NCBI GenBank assembly: GCA_036250195.1
Contig: JAVHZZ010000003.1
Location: forward strand, 37,857,835-37,921,834
Source: Mixophyes australis
Taxonomy: Eukaryota; Chordata; Amphibia; Anura; Limnodynastidae
Direction of reading: 5' to 3'
Length of the DNA stretch: 64,000 nucleotides
The notes beneath the pieces were generated by a model that worked only from the letters and a program-made list of their open reading frames with translations, had not been told where the DNA came from and did no database searches. The first letter of the stretch is position 1. Each line of letters starts with the position of its first letter. Shown piece by piece: positions 1 to 11,172 of the stretch. A program made the translations under genes and the position numbers.

Positions 1-405
1 TGTGCATTGGATGGCACTAGTCTGATATCAGCTCCTCATATCAAGTTATGTTTTGATATATAGATATATTAATATATATATATTTTTTTTTAAAATAAAC
101 CTATAATTTGCTTCCACATGACATGCATGCGGCGGTTCATCATAATATATTGTATCACTGACTCCTTTACGACAGGGCCCAACGCAGCCTTCCTGGGTAC
201 CAGATAAACACACAGCTACATAAAGCTGATAATAGATGTTTAGTTTCTGTATCATTTCTCATCTCGCATGAGCTGCTTTCTACTGTGGCCTAATGCATTT
301 ATGCTTCACGGAATCTGTGTTGTTCAGTTCTTAGTCTTCTGCCCAATTCTGCCTTTTAAATGGTGGCCTGGGGTCTGTTTTTTTTTTTTTTTTTCCTTTT
401 TGAAG

Positions 406-565
406 GTTTCAGATTACCTGGAAGTTATCCGAGAACCCATGGACCTTTCCACCATAATGACCAAAATTGATAAGCACCGTTACATGACAGTGCGCGATTT
501 CCTAGCGGACGTCGACCTGATCTGCAGCAACGCTTTGGAGTACAATCCTGACAAAGAACCGGGAG
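406..565 (+). CDS. ATAD2B: ATAD2B exon: C-terminal half of the bromodomain
   Basis: ATAD2B is a nuclear AAA+ ATPase with one bromodomain that binds acetylated histone tails on chromatin. This 160-nt exon starts after a pyrimidine-rich acceptor ending TTGAAG and stops at a GGAG/GTAATG donor. It reads VSDYLEVIREPMDLS... and ends ...CSNALEYNPDKEPG, the bromodomain ZA-loop/helix B to C region, with the conserved Asn of the NALEYN motif that contacts acetyl-lysine. The wording (SDYLEVI, DKEPG) is closer to what I recall of ATAD2B than of its paralogue ATAD2. Start phase is 0 and end phase 1, so the last Gly/Asp codon is completed in the exon at 4257. Earlier exons (AAA+ domains) lie upstream of the window. 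Confidence 0.93.
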
Positions 566-1817
566 GTAATGATGCTCACACACAAACCTGCTCCTGCCAT
601 TATTATATTTCTCCCTCCTCAGGCAATATTGATTTTTAAACCCCTGTCTGCCAGAGGTGGAGCGTTGTTGAATAATTACTGTACTCTAAATGTCATGGGG
701 GGAAAAAAGAAAGAGAGGACCGACAGGTGTAATATTTGCCAATAGATAAAAATAGCTTGTTGTCTAAAATAAAAATAAAAAGCTGGCTTTTTCTATTGAC
801 TCTGTAATACTTTTTTTTTTTTTTTTTATGTTATTGATTCCCTGAGAAGCAGAGTGCCAGAGATAAAACGCTGCCTTGAGATCCATGCGTTATGTTTCTA
901 CCCAATTGCTGTTCCGTGGATGCAGTTAAAAAGCAACAGAAATCCTCTCCGCAGAGAGAATGGTCATGTACTATATGCCTATGTGACTCAGTTGCAAGCC
1001 TGTGATTGGTTTTCTGAGATCACATGTTGCGCTATGAACTTTGGTTTTTTTAAAGTAGAAATAATACAAAGTAATTTGCTTGAAGGAGCATGAGGCATAT
1101 TCGGTGTTACTTAGGCACTTGGTGCGAAGACTAATGATACATTGTGACAGGATCCAATTATTTGCTAGCAGTCAAACTAATGGAAGCAAGCCTCTGATTT
1201 GTTGCTGTGGTTCACAGCTTTTTGTTAGGTTTGCTTTGATTTTTAAACATTATAATTGTATTTTTGGCACCAAAACGTATTTAAATACATTTATCTGCAA
1301 GTTTCAATTGTTTTATAGTTTTTATGCAGTTAAAATATAAATACAGGTCTCCAACCACTTCCTTGAAAGCTTTGTTCTCAGAATTTACCCTGCATTCCAA
1401 TTTGTTACGGAATGTTGGAACCCAGAGTGAGTCGCACTGTAACCACACTGCCCTAAATCCTATCGCTATTTCCATGAACAATTGCTTTGTGGCGATTCTA
1501 TATTTTTACACTGTCATCAATACTGTAAAACAGTTGTTGTTGTTTTGGTGGTTGCACAATATTTTCAGCATCTGAACCAGAAGACTGTGGTGACCCTGTG
1601 TAGATGAAATGACACTGTCCAGCTTCTCACCTTTCTCCTCCTGCGATCACTGCCACAGTTACATCTTGCAGCGTATTGGATTCATACATGGCTGCAGCTA
1701 GAATCAGCCAGTGAGCTGATTTGTCAGAGAAGCATGTGATGTGATAGGGCCGACCAATCAAAATTCATAGAAGTGAAGCACCTGAACCACTGCAGCTCTA
1801 CTGATGTTTAACTGTGT
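566..1817 (+). other. ATAD2B intron sequence without recognisable genes
   Basis: Intronic sequence after the donor at 566. It contains T runs (about 811-828) and unremarkable AT-rich DNA. Short ORFs on both strands have no recognisable motif. Confidence 0.6.
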
Positions 1818-3417
1818 TATAGAAACATATAATTTAACGGTAGATAAGAACCACTTGGCCCTTCTAGTCCAGTGTTCTCCTCAGAAAATTTGGCCAGCTG
1901 GGTGGGGGCAGTTGTAATACTTTGCAATAATAATGAAAAATGTTGGAGGTTATTGCCCACACCTGCCAGGATTGGTCAGACTGGTGGTCAGTGGTCTAAC
2001 ACACACTGTTGGCTGTAGTGCTCACATAGTGCCTGTTATAATAGGAATGGTTTATTCTGTTATAATGGGACTCTGTTGGGCTCCAAAAGCCGGGTGGCAA
2101 GCTCATGAAATAGGTGCTGGGGAGAACATTGTCTACCCGTTTTTTAACCTATGGTAACCTCAAACCCTATTTGATCCTTAGTTGTTTGTAAGGATGTTCT
2201 AATATCTATCCCAAGCATGTTTACATTGCTCTACTGTATTAACCTCTACCACCTGTGATGGGAGACTATTCCACTTATCCACCCCCCCCCAGTGTCAGTG
2301 CATGTCCTCATGTTGTAACTCTTATCTTCGTATAAAGAATGTTTTCCTCCTGAACCTCGTTAAAACCCTTGATATATTTAAAGGTTCTACCATGTCCCCC
2401 CTTTCCCTTCTCTGCTCCAAACTATACATATTAAAATCTTTTAGTCTTTCCAGGTAAGTTTTGTGCTGCAGGCCATGCACCATTTTAGTTGCCATATTTG
2501 TACAGTCTCTAATATATTTATATCCTCCTGGAGATATGGTCTCAGACCTGAGCACAGTATTCTAGATGAGGCCGTACCAATGACCTATACAGTGGTATTA
2601 TTACTTCTTTCTTTCTGTTACTGATTCCTCTCCCTATGCAACCAAGCATCTGACTTGCCTTTCTCATTGCTTTGTTACATTGCTTACCTGCATTTAAGTC
2701 ACCTCTTATATCCCTTTTCTCCTCAGAAGTTTCTATAGTGCCATTAAAACTAGTTTTGTATTTTTGAGACCCATTTGTTTTACCCCTCCTGGTGTTTCTA
2801 CCCTGTTGCAAGTCTGTTTCATCTGCAAAAAAGCATGTTTTTTCTTAAATACCATTTACAATGCCACCAATACAGATATTATAAAACACTGGTTCTAATA
2901 CAGATCCTTGGGGTCCTCCTCTGGTAACCTTTCTCTCTGTGAATGCACTCCCATTTATTATAACTATCTGCCCTGCAACCAAGGTCTTATCCATTCAGCC
3001 ACCTTAGAATCTAGTCCCAAGCTTTCGAGTTTATTTAATAGTCAGCAATGTGGGACAGTGTCAAAAGGCTTACTGAAATTTAGATAAGCTACATATACGT
3101 GCCCCCCCCCCCCCCCCCCATGATCTATTACTTTAGTCACCCAGTCAAAATAATCAATAAGATTTGTTTGATATGATCTCCCCCAGTAAATCCATGCTGT
3201 TTGGGATCCTGGATTTGAGATATTCCACCACTCTTTCTTTTAAGAGTGTTTCCGTCAATTTCCCCACTACTGATGTAAGGCTCACTGGTCTGTAGTTGCC
3301 TCTTCCTTGCTTCCACTTTAGTGTAGTGGGACTACATCTGCTCTTTTCCAGTCCACTGGAATAACTCCTGTAGCTATGTAAACTATTGTCCTCTGTGCTA
3401 TGAGTCTGGTGAATCAT
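1818..3417 (-). mobile_element. CR1-like LINE, 5'-truncated and degenerate, antisense in an ATAD2B intron
   Basis: CR1 is a non-LTR retrotransposon clade whose ORF2 encodes a reverse transcriptase. Minus-strand translation shows RT blocks in the expected order: NYRPVSLTSVVGKLTETLLK (about 3310-3250), a degraded SKAFDTVPH near 3050, GGPQGSVL near 2915, a FADD-box relative (FADE) near 2825, and the C-terminal IPLYRSLVRPHLEYCAQV near 2550-2600. Frameshifts and stops separate these blocks. The CR1 3' UTR type sequence (the RC of AAGAACCACTTGGCCC at about 1846) lies at the left end. The copy is broken by a MITE at 1870-2131 and by a C run at 3101-3119. It is not active. Confidence 0.85.
1870..2131. 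mobile_element. hAT-type MITE inserted in the CR1 3' region
   Basis: Inverted ends CAGTGTTCTCCTCAG (left) and CAATGTTCTCCCCAG (reverse complement of the right end) match at 13 of 15 positions. The CR1 3' UTR sequence stops at the left end and resumes just after the right end, which supports an insertion. There is no coding capacity. Target duplications are not clear. Confidence 0.65.
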
Positions 3418-4256
3418 GCCTCAGTCTACTTTGATTTCTTTATTATGGTAGTAAAGTTCAGTTTCATCCAGCATCAAGCCAGCTGTACCTCCTATGGGGG
3501 AACATGTATGAACATTAATGCATGGGGGAGTGTGTGTGGGTGCCATAGCAACCAATCTGTTTTTGTCAATTTCTTAGTGCAGTTAAAAAAACAAAACAAA
3601 AAAAAAACCAAAATCATCGGTCTAGTGTAATATGGAGCTGGCAACGGCTGTAAGTTAGGATGCATCAGCGGTATTGGGATATCTCTGTTTCTTGGACAAG
3701 TTATCTTTACCTCTTTTAAGCCCCTAAAGATCTACTTATGTCCGAGAATAAAGATGTGACCACCTCTAACCCTGGTATTAAAATGTAATGGTGCTTACAC
3801 ATAGTGGGCTGAAAGGTACTTGTGGTAATCAGTATTCACTGTGTGTAGGAAGTAGATGCACTTTTTAAAACAACATTCTCAAATTAATGCAATTTAACAG
3901 CTTGTTTGACACTCATGTCTGTGATTTCCCCACTCCAGGGACTGAAGTGTCATTCATGTACAGCATATAATTACATTTCTATCCCATTGGAGGGGGGGAG
4001 GGTGCTACCCAGAAAGGCATTTGAAACCTCCATTGATTTTCCCACTGCCAGGTTCTGTGCCTGCTTGTAAATACAGTATCCTTGTAGCATTGAGATAGTG
4101 GGTCTATGTGCAAACGCCCTGTGTTTTCTGCATATTACACATGACCCACATAGTGGAGACAGACTATCCAGAAATAGCTCACAAGATGTCATGTATACAC
4201 TGTTCTTTCTGGGTCACTCCCAGCACAGAAATTGCTCACTGTAGTGTCTTGTACAG
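3418..4256 (+). other. ATAD2B intron sequence, nothing recognised
   Basis: Unique-looking intronic DNA with an A-rich patch near 3586-3612. No motif, RNA gene or repeat could be supported. Confidence 0.5.
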
Positions 4257-4379
4257 ATAAAATTATCCGGCACCGTGCCTGCACTCTGAAAGACACCGCG
4301 CATGCCATCTTCGCTGCTGAACTGGATCTGGAGTTCAACAAACTGTGTGAGGAGATTAAAGAAGTGAGAAGCAAGCGAG
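4257..4379 (+). CDS. ATAD2B: ATAD2B exon: end of bromodomain (helix C)
   Basis: This 123-nt exon is bounded by TTGTACAG (acceptor) and GCGAG/GTATGT (donor). It encodes DKIIRHRACTLKDTAHAIF and continues to ...FNKLCEEIKEVRSKRG, the final bromodomain helix and the linker after it. Phases 1 to 1 match the neighbouring exons. The RHRAC.L.DTAHAI wording is highly conserved in the ATAD2/ATAD2B family. The frame is fully open and shows no sign of decay. Confidence 0.93.
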
Positions 4380-4655
4380 GTATGTTCTCCTCCTCTCTTC
4401 TAACGTCCATTCATGCCTGTTGTTTCATTGGAAACCATAATCTGCACTCTATCCTGCCCATAGTCTAATCTCAGAATTATCCGAGCAGGTTATCTCTTTG
4501 GGTTCTCCAAAGTTAATGTATTTACATATTTATACTTGGCATATAAACGATTTGCATTTGGAGAATCAAATACAGTGTAAAAAAATGTTGTTGCTATTCA
4601 CCTGTTGGGCTACAAATCACAGGACTCCTAGAAAATGGCCAGTATACAGTTAAGG

Positions 4656-4841
4656 CAGTGGTTCCCAAACTGTGCGCCGTGACTTCCTGGGGCGCCGCGG
4701 TAATCTCACAGGGGTGCTGCTGCCAAGGCCAGTGGTAAACAAGGTGGGGGACTACTTGGTAACTATTTTGGCTTAGGGGTGCCTTGAAAATTAATGGAGA
4801 CCCTAAGAGTGCCTTGAACTGAGAGAACTTGGGATCCACTG
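4656..4841. mobile_element. hAT-type MITE in an ATAD2B intron
   Basis: Left end CAGTGGTTCCCAAACTGTG pairs with right end (reverse complement) CAGTGGATCCCAAGTTCTCT. CAGTGG...CCCAA ends are typical of hAT (Charlie-type) non-autonomous elements. Flanking 8-mers AGTTAAGG (4648-4655) and AGAAAAGG (4842-4849) match at 6 of 8, fitting an old 8-bp target duplication. No coding capacity. Confidence 0.75.
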
Positions 4842-5128
4842 AGAAAAGGTAATGGTTTTATTGTGGTGTTGGCGGTTTCTCCCCCTGCAGTTAGTGAATT
4901 TCCCTTTAAAAATAGTTATATTTGAATTGAGACTTTATTGGAGTGAATAAGCAGATCTGAAAGGAGGGGGAGGGGGGGGGGGGGGGTGTATCTTAATTCA
5001 TTTCAACTTCCAGAAATTCCTGTTGACTTGATGGAAACACTGGTGCGAATATTTCAAAACACTGTTGAAAATATTTTCTGGTGTCATTCAGGATTAATGT
5101 AAAAGTCCCTCTTATCTTGTACGTGCAG

Positions 5129-5266
5129 GCTCGTCGGTGGCTACAGAGCAAGTCAACACTCCGAGTTCCGAGGCTCAGAATGTGGAAGCTGGAACTGAGG
5201 AAGTGTTCCGGAATAAGCACAAGAGTCCACTGGATATGGCGAACCACTCGGGATCTAAATGTGCAT
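5129..5266 (+). CDS. ATAD2B: ATAD2B exon: linker after the bromodomain
   Basis: This 138-nt exon (46 codons, phase 1 to 1) lies between acceptor TACGTGCAG and donor GCAT/GTGAGTG. It encodes a polar, poorly conserved linker (SSVATEQVNTPSSEAQNVEA...) ending NHSGSKCA, then the first base of a Phe codon completed in the exon at 10537. The position, length and ...KCAF... ending match the same segment of vertebrate ATAD2B as I recall it. A run of about 35 T lies about 50 nt downstream in the intron. Confidence 0.85.
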
Positions 5267-5314
5267 GTGAGTGTTTCTATGGGGAGGGTAGGCTCCCACC
5301 ACTCTTCTACTGGA

Positions 5315-5318
<4 letters not shown>

Positions 5319-5353
<35 letters not shown>
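5319..5353 (+). repeat. T homopolymer of about 35 nt
   Basis: An uninterrupted T run lies about 50 nt after the donor of the exon ending at 5266. It makes spurious Phe-rich or Lys-rich ORFs in the overlapping frames. Confidence 0.9.
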
Positions 5354-5356
<3 letters not shown>

Positions 5357-7465
5357 CTTTCCATATTTTGCCTTTATAATTTTGAATAGTTGTCAACTTG
5401 ATGTCAGTCTTCCATTTGTATTGCTGGATAACCGTCATGTTATACTTTGACTTTTGCACAAACAATTGTTGGGATAAAGTCTGGGTGTAGAATCATAAAC
5501 GATGGTTATAAAACTAAGTGACCGGTCATCGGATGACCAGACTGAAGTGTTGGTTATTCACGCAGTGTGACCTGTTGGTGAGTACTAAGCCCTAAAAGAT
5601 TTTTGGAAGTGGAATAACATCAGCCACAACATGATCATTGTCGACCTGAGGATGGCCTCGGACACAGAGATAATAGCGTCTGTCTTATTGTATTGACCAA
5701 CGTGAGCAGTCTGATGGCTTCAGTCAGTTTAGTATTGGGCATTGCAGTCTTTTTTTGGGCAACACACAGCGATTTCGATACCCAGTATTGCAGTGTTAGG
5801 CTAGCTTAATAATTTGGACTGATTCAAGAGAGTTTTCAGATATACCACTGTCTGCCCAATCAAATGTAATATTATGAACGGATACTGATTAGCCGATGTG
5901 TAGTTAGTGCAAGCTTTGTATGTGTCACTATAGCAGATCTTAAGTCTCTCTTGGACATATGAAATGTTGGTGGATAAGATCGGGATTGTCTAAGTAGGAA
6001 ATGATGGTGTGACTGTAAAAACATCATTACATTGTGCGATAAGGAATCCATTGGTTTTCTATTAATGTGTCTAGAAGTGATATCTGGACCCATGAAAGCA
6101 ATAATCTCTCTTCCTAGCGTCGTTGGAAGATTGCAGAACCGATCTGTACCTGAAAATATTTTACATGGGTTTTAAGCAGCTGTCTTGGACTATTTGTTCC
6201 ACTCTTGTCTGATAATGTGAACGTCCTTATCATAAACCTCTCAGAACACATTCTCTCCCTTGTCTCTCTTCTTGCCGTCTAACGGGAATGTAATAACTTT
6301 GTGTCGCCATTAGCATTTTACCATTGCAGCAGCATTAACACAAGGAAAACTATTGTTGCAGCATGTGGAATATTCTATCCATGGTCCTCCCTGTGTCTTA
6401 TAACGAATGTTTGTGTGCATTGTATGGGCTCGTCCATAGAGCTCTCCAAGGTACGCTTCCATGGGGGCCAACTTTGGGTGCATGAAACGCTCCCGTGGTC
6501 TCACATTTTACAACAACTTTGTATTTTAATATTTTAAATTATACTTATGTTAAACATTAAAATAAAATGAATAAACAGTCTCGCATGGCAACTGGCTGAA
6601 ATAGAAGGCTTGAAAGCTTGCCTAAAGCAGTAATTGGTGCCCTTTTAAGATCTATATTTGAAAATATAAATGAGTTGACTGAAGCAGGCTGGGCATTTAT
6701 CCAGTATGACCCCTACCCTTCACACACGTCTTGGTCAGTGTCTGGGGGGTTGCGTTGGAATGTTTGGTGCCAGCAGCTGGTGCGGCCCATGTTTTCTCAG
6801 TATACATGAGGACGTCTATTAGGACACAGCCCTGTAAAATGCCAGGCAAAGCACGGAGCGTTAGATCTGGATATAAAAGCCTGATGGAAATAGATATGTG
6901 ATGCTGTGTGGACTTGGGAAACAGCTGAGATGAATCTGATTGTCTCACCCCAGTGTGTCTTACAGCTTAGACCATTGCTTAGAAGCTCTAATTTCTGTTC
7001 ATCTTAAATATAAAATAAGATATAAGAGCAGCGAGCGACGCCGGACATCGCTGCTACTTTATCCTCCTTTTTGCAGTCTTGTCAGATATTTCTGTGTAAT
7101 GAGGGCATCAGCTGCAGTCTAATTAGGATGCTGTTTATTCTCCATTATTTATAAAGCGCAGGCATGAATATAATAAAACATATTCTTCCTGGAGGCTGGC
7201 AGACGTGCCAGGGTACAGATGTACAAGGTAGTGCCGTATTCCGTGGCTGCACTGTGCTGCTTCAGTGTCTTATACATGCCAAGTTCAAATGCAGGTTACA
7301 ATAAATACTTTCATGTATCAATACAGTTTCATCGTTATTCCAGTCTAGACATTTCACACTGGAAGCCCAAACAGATTATGGTAATGGTCCTAAAAATCCA
7401 TCAGGTATGAGAAAGTCCCCCGAAAAAATGTTCTGGCGCTCGTCGCTGGTCCCAGGACAACATGG
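5354..7465 (+). other. ATAD2B intron sequence, nothing recognised
   Basis: About 2 kb of intronic DNA with only short random ORFs on both strands. I see no repeat boundary, RNA gene or conserved motif. Confidence 0.5.
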
Positions 7466-7782
7466 GGCAGTACGGTGGCTTAGTGGTTAGCACTTCTGTC
7501 TCACAGAACTGGGGTCAAACGTTGGATTCCAGACCATGGCTTTATCTGTGTGGAGTTTATATGTTCTCCCCGTGTTTGCGTGGGTTTCCTCCGGGTGCTC
7601 CGGTTTCCTCCCACACGCCAAAAACATACTAGTAGGTTAAATAACCCTGTGTGTGTTTCTGTCTTTGTGTGTTAGGGAATTTAGATAGTAAGCTTCAATG
7701 GGGCAGACACTGATGTGAACGCGTTCTCTGTACAGCGCTGTGGAATTAGAGGCGCTATAGAAGTAGCTGGTGATGATGATGA
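7466..7782 (+). mobile_element. tRNA-derived SINE with an L2-like 3' tail (copy 1)
   Basis: The head has a Pol III A-box-like TTAGTGGTTAGC, then a degraded B box. The strongly conserved central block follows (GTTCTCCCCGTGTTTGCGTG, then GGGTTTCCTCCGGGTGCTCC). The 3' part, TGGGGCAGACACTGATGTG ... GCGCTATAGAAGTAGCTGG, ends in (TGA)n. The same unit recurs at 44999-45325 and its tail alone at about 21283-21345. This fits a vertebrate SINE mobilised by an L2-clade LINE. It is not a functional tRNA gene. Confidence 0.8.
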
Positions 7783-8480
7783 ATTGTGGGTTGTTTTTCA
7801 GGTAATTTCACATGATGCTTTTTTTCCAGGATCTCCAGCAGATGGCGCTCCAGCTACATGGTACACTCCTCTGCCCATTCATTTACTTCTATCTCTTTCT
7901 CAGTGCTTGCAGGTTTGTCTTTAATCGTCTATGAATGTGTCTTGGACAGTGGTCAAAAAATGAGAAGTAAATAATTATGGAAGCTGTTTCTTATACCTCC
8001 CGACAACATCGCCTGATAAATTTGCCTTTAGTGAAAAGTTGCCACTGAAATCTTACAATTACCTCATTGTGGGTGGCTTTGAAGCCAAGCTTGATGCATG
8101 TGTTAGTGCTTGTTAGAGCAGCCTCAGTACTATCAGGCAGGTAGCACATAGAGGTGGCCATGTGTTTCTTATAATCATCCCTCTCTAAGGAATATCTCTG
8201 ACTGGTCTGCTGGTATAAATGGAACCTACACCGACCAATGAGCTGTGAGCTGTCACACAGCGACCTATCATAAGAAGGTCAACTTGTAGCAAGATATTTA
8301 TCATTATAGCTGTGTTATGTGCTAGTGACACTGGATGATATCAAGCAACTTCCTCCTCTTGTACATCGTATAATGTACAAGATGTGCACGTCAGGTTTGT
8401 GGTCTGGGAAACGATCAAACTAGTCCAGTTAAATTGCCTTTAAAGTCTGTTGTCCACAATTTATTTAGTAGTCTGTTATT

Positions 8481-8692
8481 AAAGAGGACCTGTCACCTAT
8501 GCACAGGCATCTATTTTGTGAGCAAAATTAATATTCAGGAGTATGTAGCCCATCCATTCCCTATTGGTTCCTCATGAATATGATTCAGGCAGCGCCTCAG
8601 TGATATCACTGTTTCTTAGCGAAATCTGATGCACAATGGTTCAGCTCAAAAAGTTGACACATCCATTGTTTTAAGGTGACAGGTCATCTCTA
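8481..8692. mobile_element. MITE with ACCTGTCACC inverted ends
   Basis: AAAGAGGACCTGTCACC at the left and AGAGATGACCTGTCACC (reverse complement of the right end) form inverted termini about 210 bp apart. No coding capacity. The superfamily cannot be fixed without target duplications. Confidence 0.6.
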
Positions 8693-8799
8693 GTTGGCAC
8701 TGACTGAAGTAGTGTTACATCAACAGCAGTTGTTGCTTATCTAACGTTTACTGTAAGGAGCAGCAAGTGCTTGATATTTTGTGTAAGATCTATCTATAT

Positions 8800-9364
8800 C
8801 ATACTTGCCAACTCTCTCTGAATGTTAGGGAGACTCCCTGAAATAGGGGTGATCTCCCTCACTCCCTGAAGAGTCTGACATTCTCCCTGATACTGAGCCA
8901 GTACAAGACTTGGTTGGCTTTGCCATCTGTGGCATGATGACACTGTTCAGAAATTGTGTCCTACGTCCATGTATTGATGCCTATGGAGGTGGCCATTTTC
9001 ATGAGGACCAAGATTTAATCAAAGACTGACAGGTAAGACAACATGACTTCAGTAATGGAGACAGAAATGTAAAAGACACTTCAGTCTCTAGAGATTCATT
9101 AGCTGCTTTTCTTTAAAGCATAGTTGCCCATTCTCCAGTAATGTCTGGGAGACTCCTGCATTTCTGGGAGACCTCCCGGGAGAGCAGGGCTGCCACCTGG
9201 TTCTTGTCCCTGCAATAGAAAAGTTGTAGGGGCGGGGCTTAATGACGCAAATATCGAGTCATCTTAGCCCTGTCTTAGGGCCAAAATGATGCAATTCGTC
9301 AAGCCCCACACGCCCACCTTCCCCGGGATCTCCCTGAAGCCAAGAGGAAAAGTTGGCAAGTATG
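8800..9364. mobile_element. MITE with CATACTTGCCAACT inverted ends, containing a second partial copy
   Basis: CATACTTGCCAACTCTC at 8800 faces AGTTGGCAAGTATG ending at 9364. The sequence after each end (GGGAGACTCCCTGAAAT...) is the usual body of this frog MITE type. A second degraded start (CATAGTTGCCCATTCTCC) lies at 9119, suggesting one copy inserted near or into another. Confidence 0.7.
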
Positions 9365-10536
9365 ATCTATGTCTCTATTACGGCTTGGGAAAAGACACAC
9401 TGTGATACAACAGTATGACACTGCATCACACTTCTGTTATGCTGTAAGCAGGTTTGTGTTCCGACACAGGAACACCACAAGCTCAGGAGTATGTACGTAG
9501 CCGCTGCTGTAGCCCTCCCTCTCCTATCCTACCAGTGCTTTAAGGGCTCATCCTGAAAGATAAATAGGATACATTCCGTTTTATTACTAAAAGTACTGAA
9601 ACCCAGAAAAGAAGTTACTGTAGTGAAGTAAGAGCAGATCTTTATCCAAAGCAAACTCTGCAGCTCCTGTGGGGCCAAAGAACTAGTTTCAGAAAATCAT
9701 TATATCCTGTGCTTTGGCAGATTGGTAAACAAGCGATGTTTCTAAAGTGGACGTACGGCAATTCTAGGCGACCGTATGCGCATTGGTTCAGTGGGAACTC
9801 CTTATAAAACTGTGACTACAGTGTACAATAGTTGTATCTGGAGAACTGAAGAAAAGTGAATTCCCCTCTGAATGCGACCATTACCTGTCCAAAGCTTCCT
9901 GGTCCATCCGACTACACAGGGACCTAACTAAGGGTGCTGTTGTCTCTTTAATATGTGTGGCCCAGCGTACATATACACGTACCACAGCTCCTGATGCATC
10001 TTTAACCACAAATATTGTGTATTGCATAGCACACTACTCCAGGTTTGCCCATTATTACAGTACAATCCCTGTAGTGACAACTTATAGTATCAGTGCAAAA
10101 ACATTACCGTCTGACAATATCACTTCGCCCCAGGCAGCAACTGTTGTCTTTTACTTGTATACTTGGGTATAAATTGTCCGAACTTGTCAATAGTTTTGAA
10201 ATAACTTGAAATTAGTTTTAGCTGTTGCTTCTAGTACTTGTCTTGTGATTATGGATTGAACGCGGTGTTAGGTAGAAAGTGTTTTGTCAATTTTTACAGA
10301 GAGCCTGCAGATAATTGCAGACACGTGGGGTTTCTTTTGGATTTCTTAAGCAAGCCTGACCAAAATTCTGTGTTTCTGTCAAAACTTCTAAGTGGACTGT
10401 TCCATCCCAGATGTGGGGGGTAACCGAGATGTCTCATCTGTTTGTCTCAATTCAGGTTTTGTTTGGATCTAGTATTTAGGAATAGAACATGTATATGATG
10501 ATTAACTATTTATTTATTTAAACATTTTTCAAACAG
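9365..10536 (+). other. ATAD2B intron sequence, nothing recognised
   Basis: About 1.2 kb with only short random ORFs. It ends in the T-rich acceptor of the exon at 10537. Confidence 0.5.
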
Positions 10537-11172
10537 TTCCAGCCCGTCGGAAGCACCGTAGAGGCTCACAGTGGGGCAGGGGCATCATTAAGAAGAAGAA
10601 ATCCAGTTATTTAAAAAAAGAGGAGGAGGATTCTAAGTTCCAAGACTACGAAGACAACGACGATCCCTTGGAGAACGGAGACTGTCTTGAAGAGAATGGA
10701 GAGGAGACGGGAGACCCCTCGGTGACCAACGATGAGTCCTCTTGTGACATCATGGATGGAGATGTGGATCACACCAATAGCACACCTGTGAAAGGCAGCA
10801 GCTGTCTCTCCACGGAAGAGGAGAGCTCCAACGAGTCCACGCTTGTCAACAGCAATAAAGCTTTCAAAGAAATATCAGCGGCTGCCACGGATCCACCACT
10901 GGCTGCCGACTACGTCAACGGTAGCGCCTCAATGGAGAGCTTAGAACGAACACCGCTAGCTGCTCTCCATAATGGAAAGGAGGCCTCCAGTACTCTCACC
11001 ACCACGGATAAAGACTCTGGGGCAGGAGCCCACCACACTCATGAACTAGTTAACTGTCACAATGATGCAAGCGTGGATAGTATTGGAGGGCCACAGCAAT
11101 CGCAGGTAGCTGCTGAAAATAATGTTCCCGAGACAGTACAAGAGAGTGTGGACTTAGAGGATGTACAGGAAG
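10537..11172 (+). CDS. ATAD2B: ATAD2B exon: large acidic, disordered C-terminal region
   Basis: This 636-nt exon follows acceptor TTTTTCAAACAG and ends at GGAAG/GTAAGT. It begins with a basic, nuclear-localisation-like patch (PARRKHRRGSQWGRGIIKKK). A long acidic, Ser/Glu/Asp/Asn-rich stretch follows (EEEDSKFQDYEDND, NGEETGDPSVTNDESSCDIMD, STEEESSNES). These short blocks are the recognisable islands of ATAD2B in an otherwise fast-evolving region. Phase is 1 to 1 and the frame is open throughout. A translation starting at the internal ATG at 10668 would be only part of this exon, not a separate gene. A 23-nt C run begins about 11 nt after the donor. Confidence 0.92.

Noticed and set aside
4993..5389. 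Lys-run and Phe-run ORFs around an ATAD2B exon
   Set aside because: They are frames over the T homopolymer and the exon at 5129-5266; only the spliced frame matches ATAD2B.
7466..7782. A tRNA gene
   Set aside because: Only the A/B boxes resemble tRNA; no cloverleaf can be formed, and the unit is repeated with a LINE-type tail, so it is a SINE.
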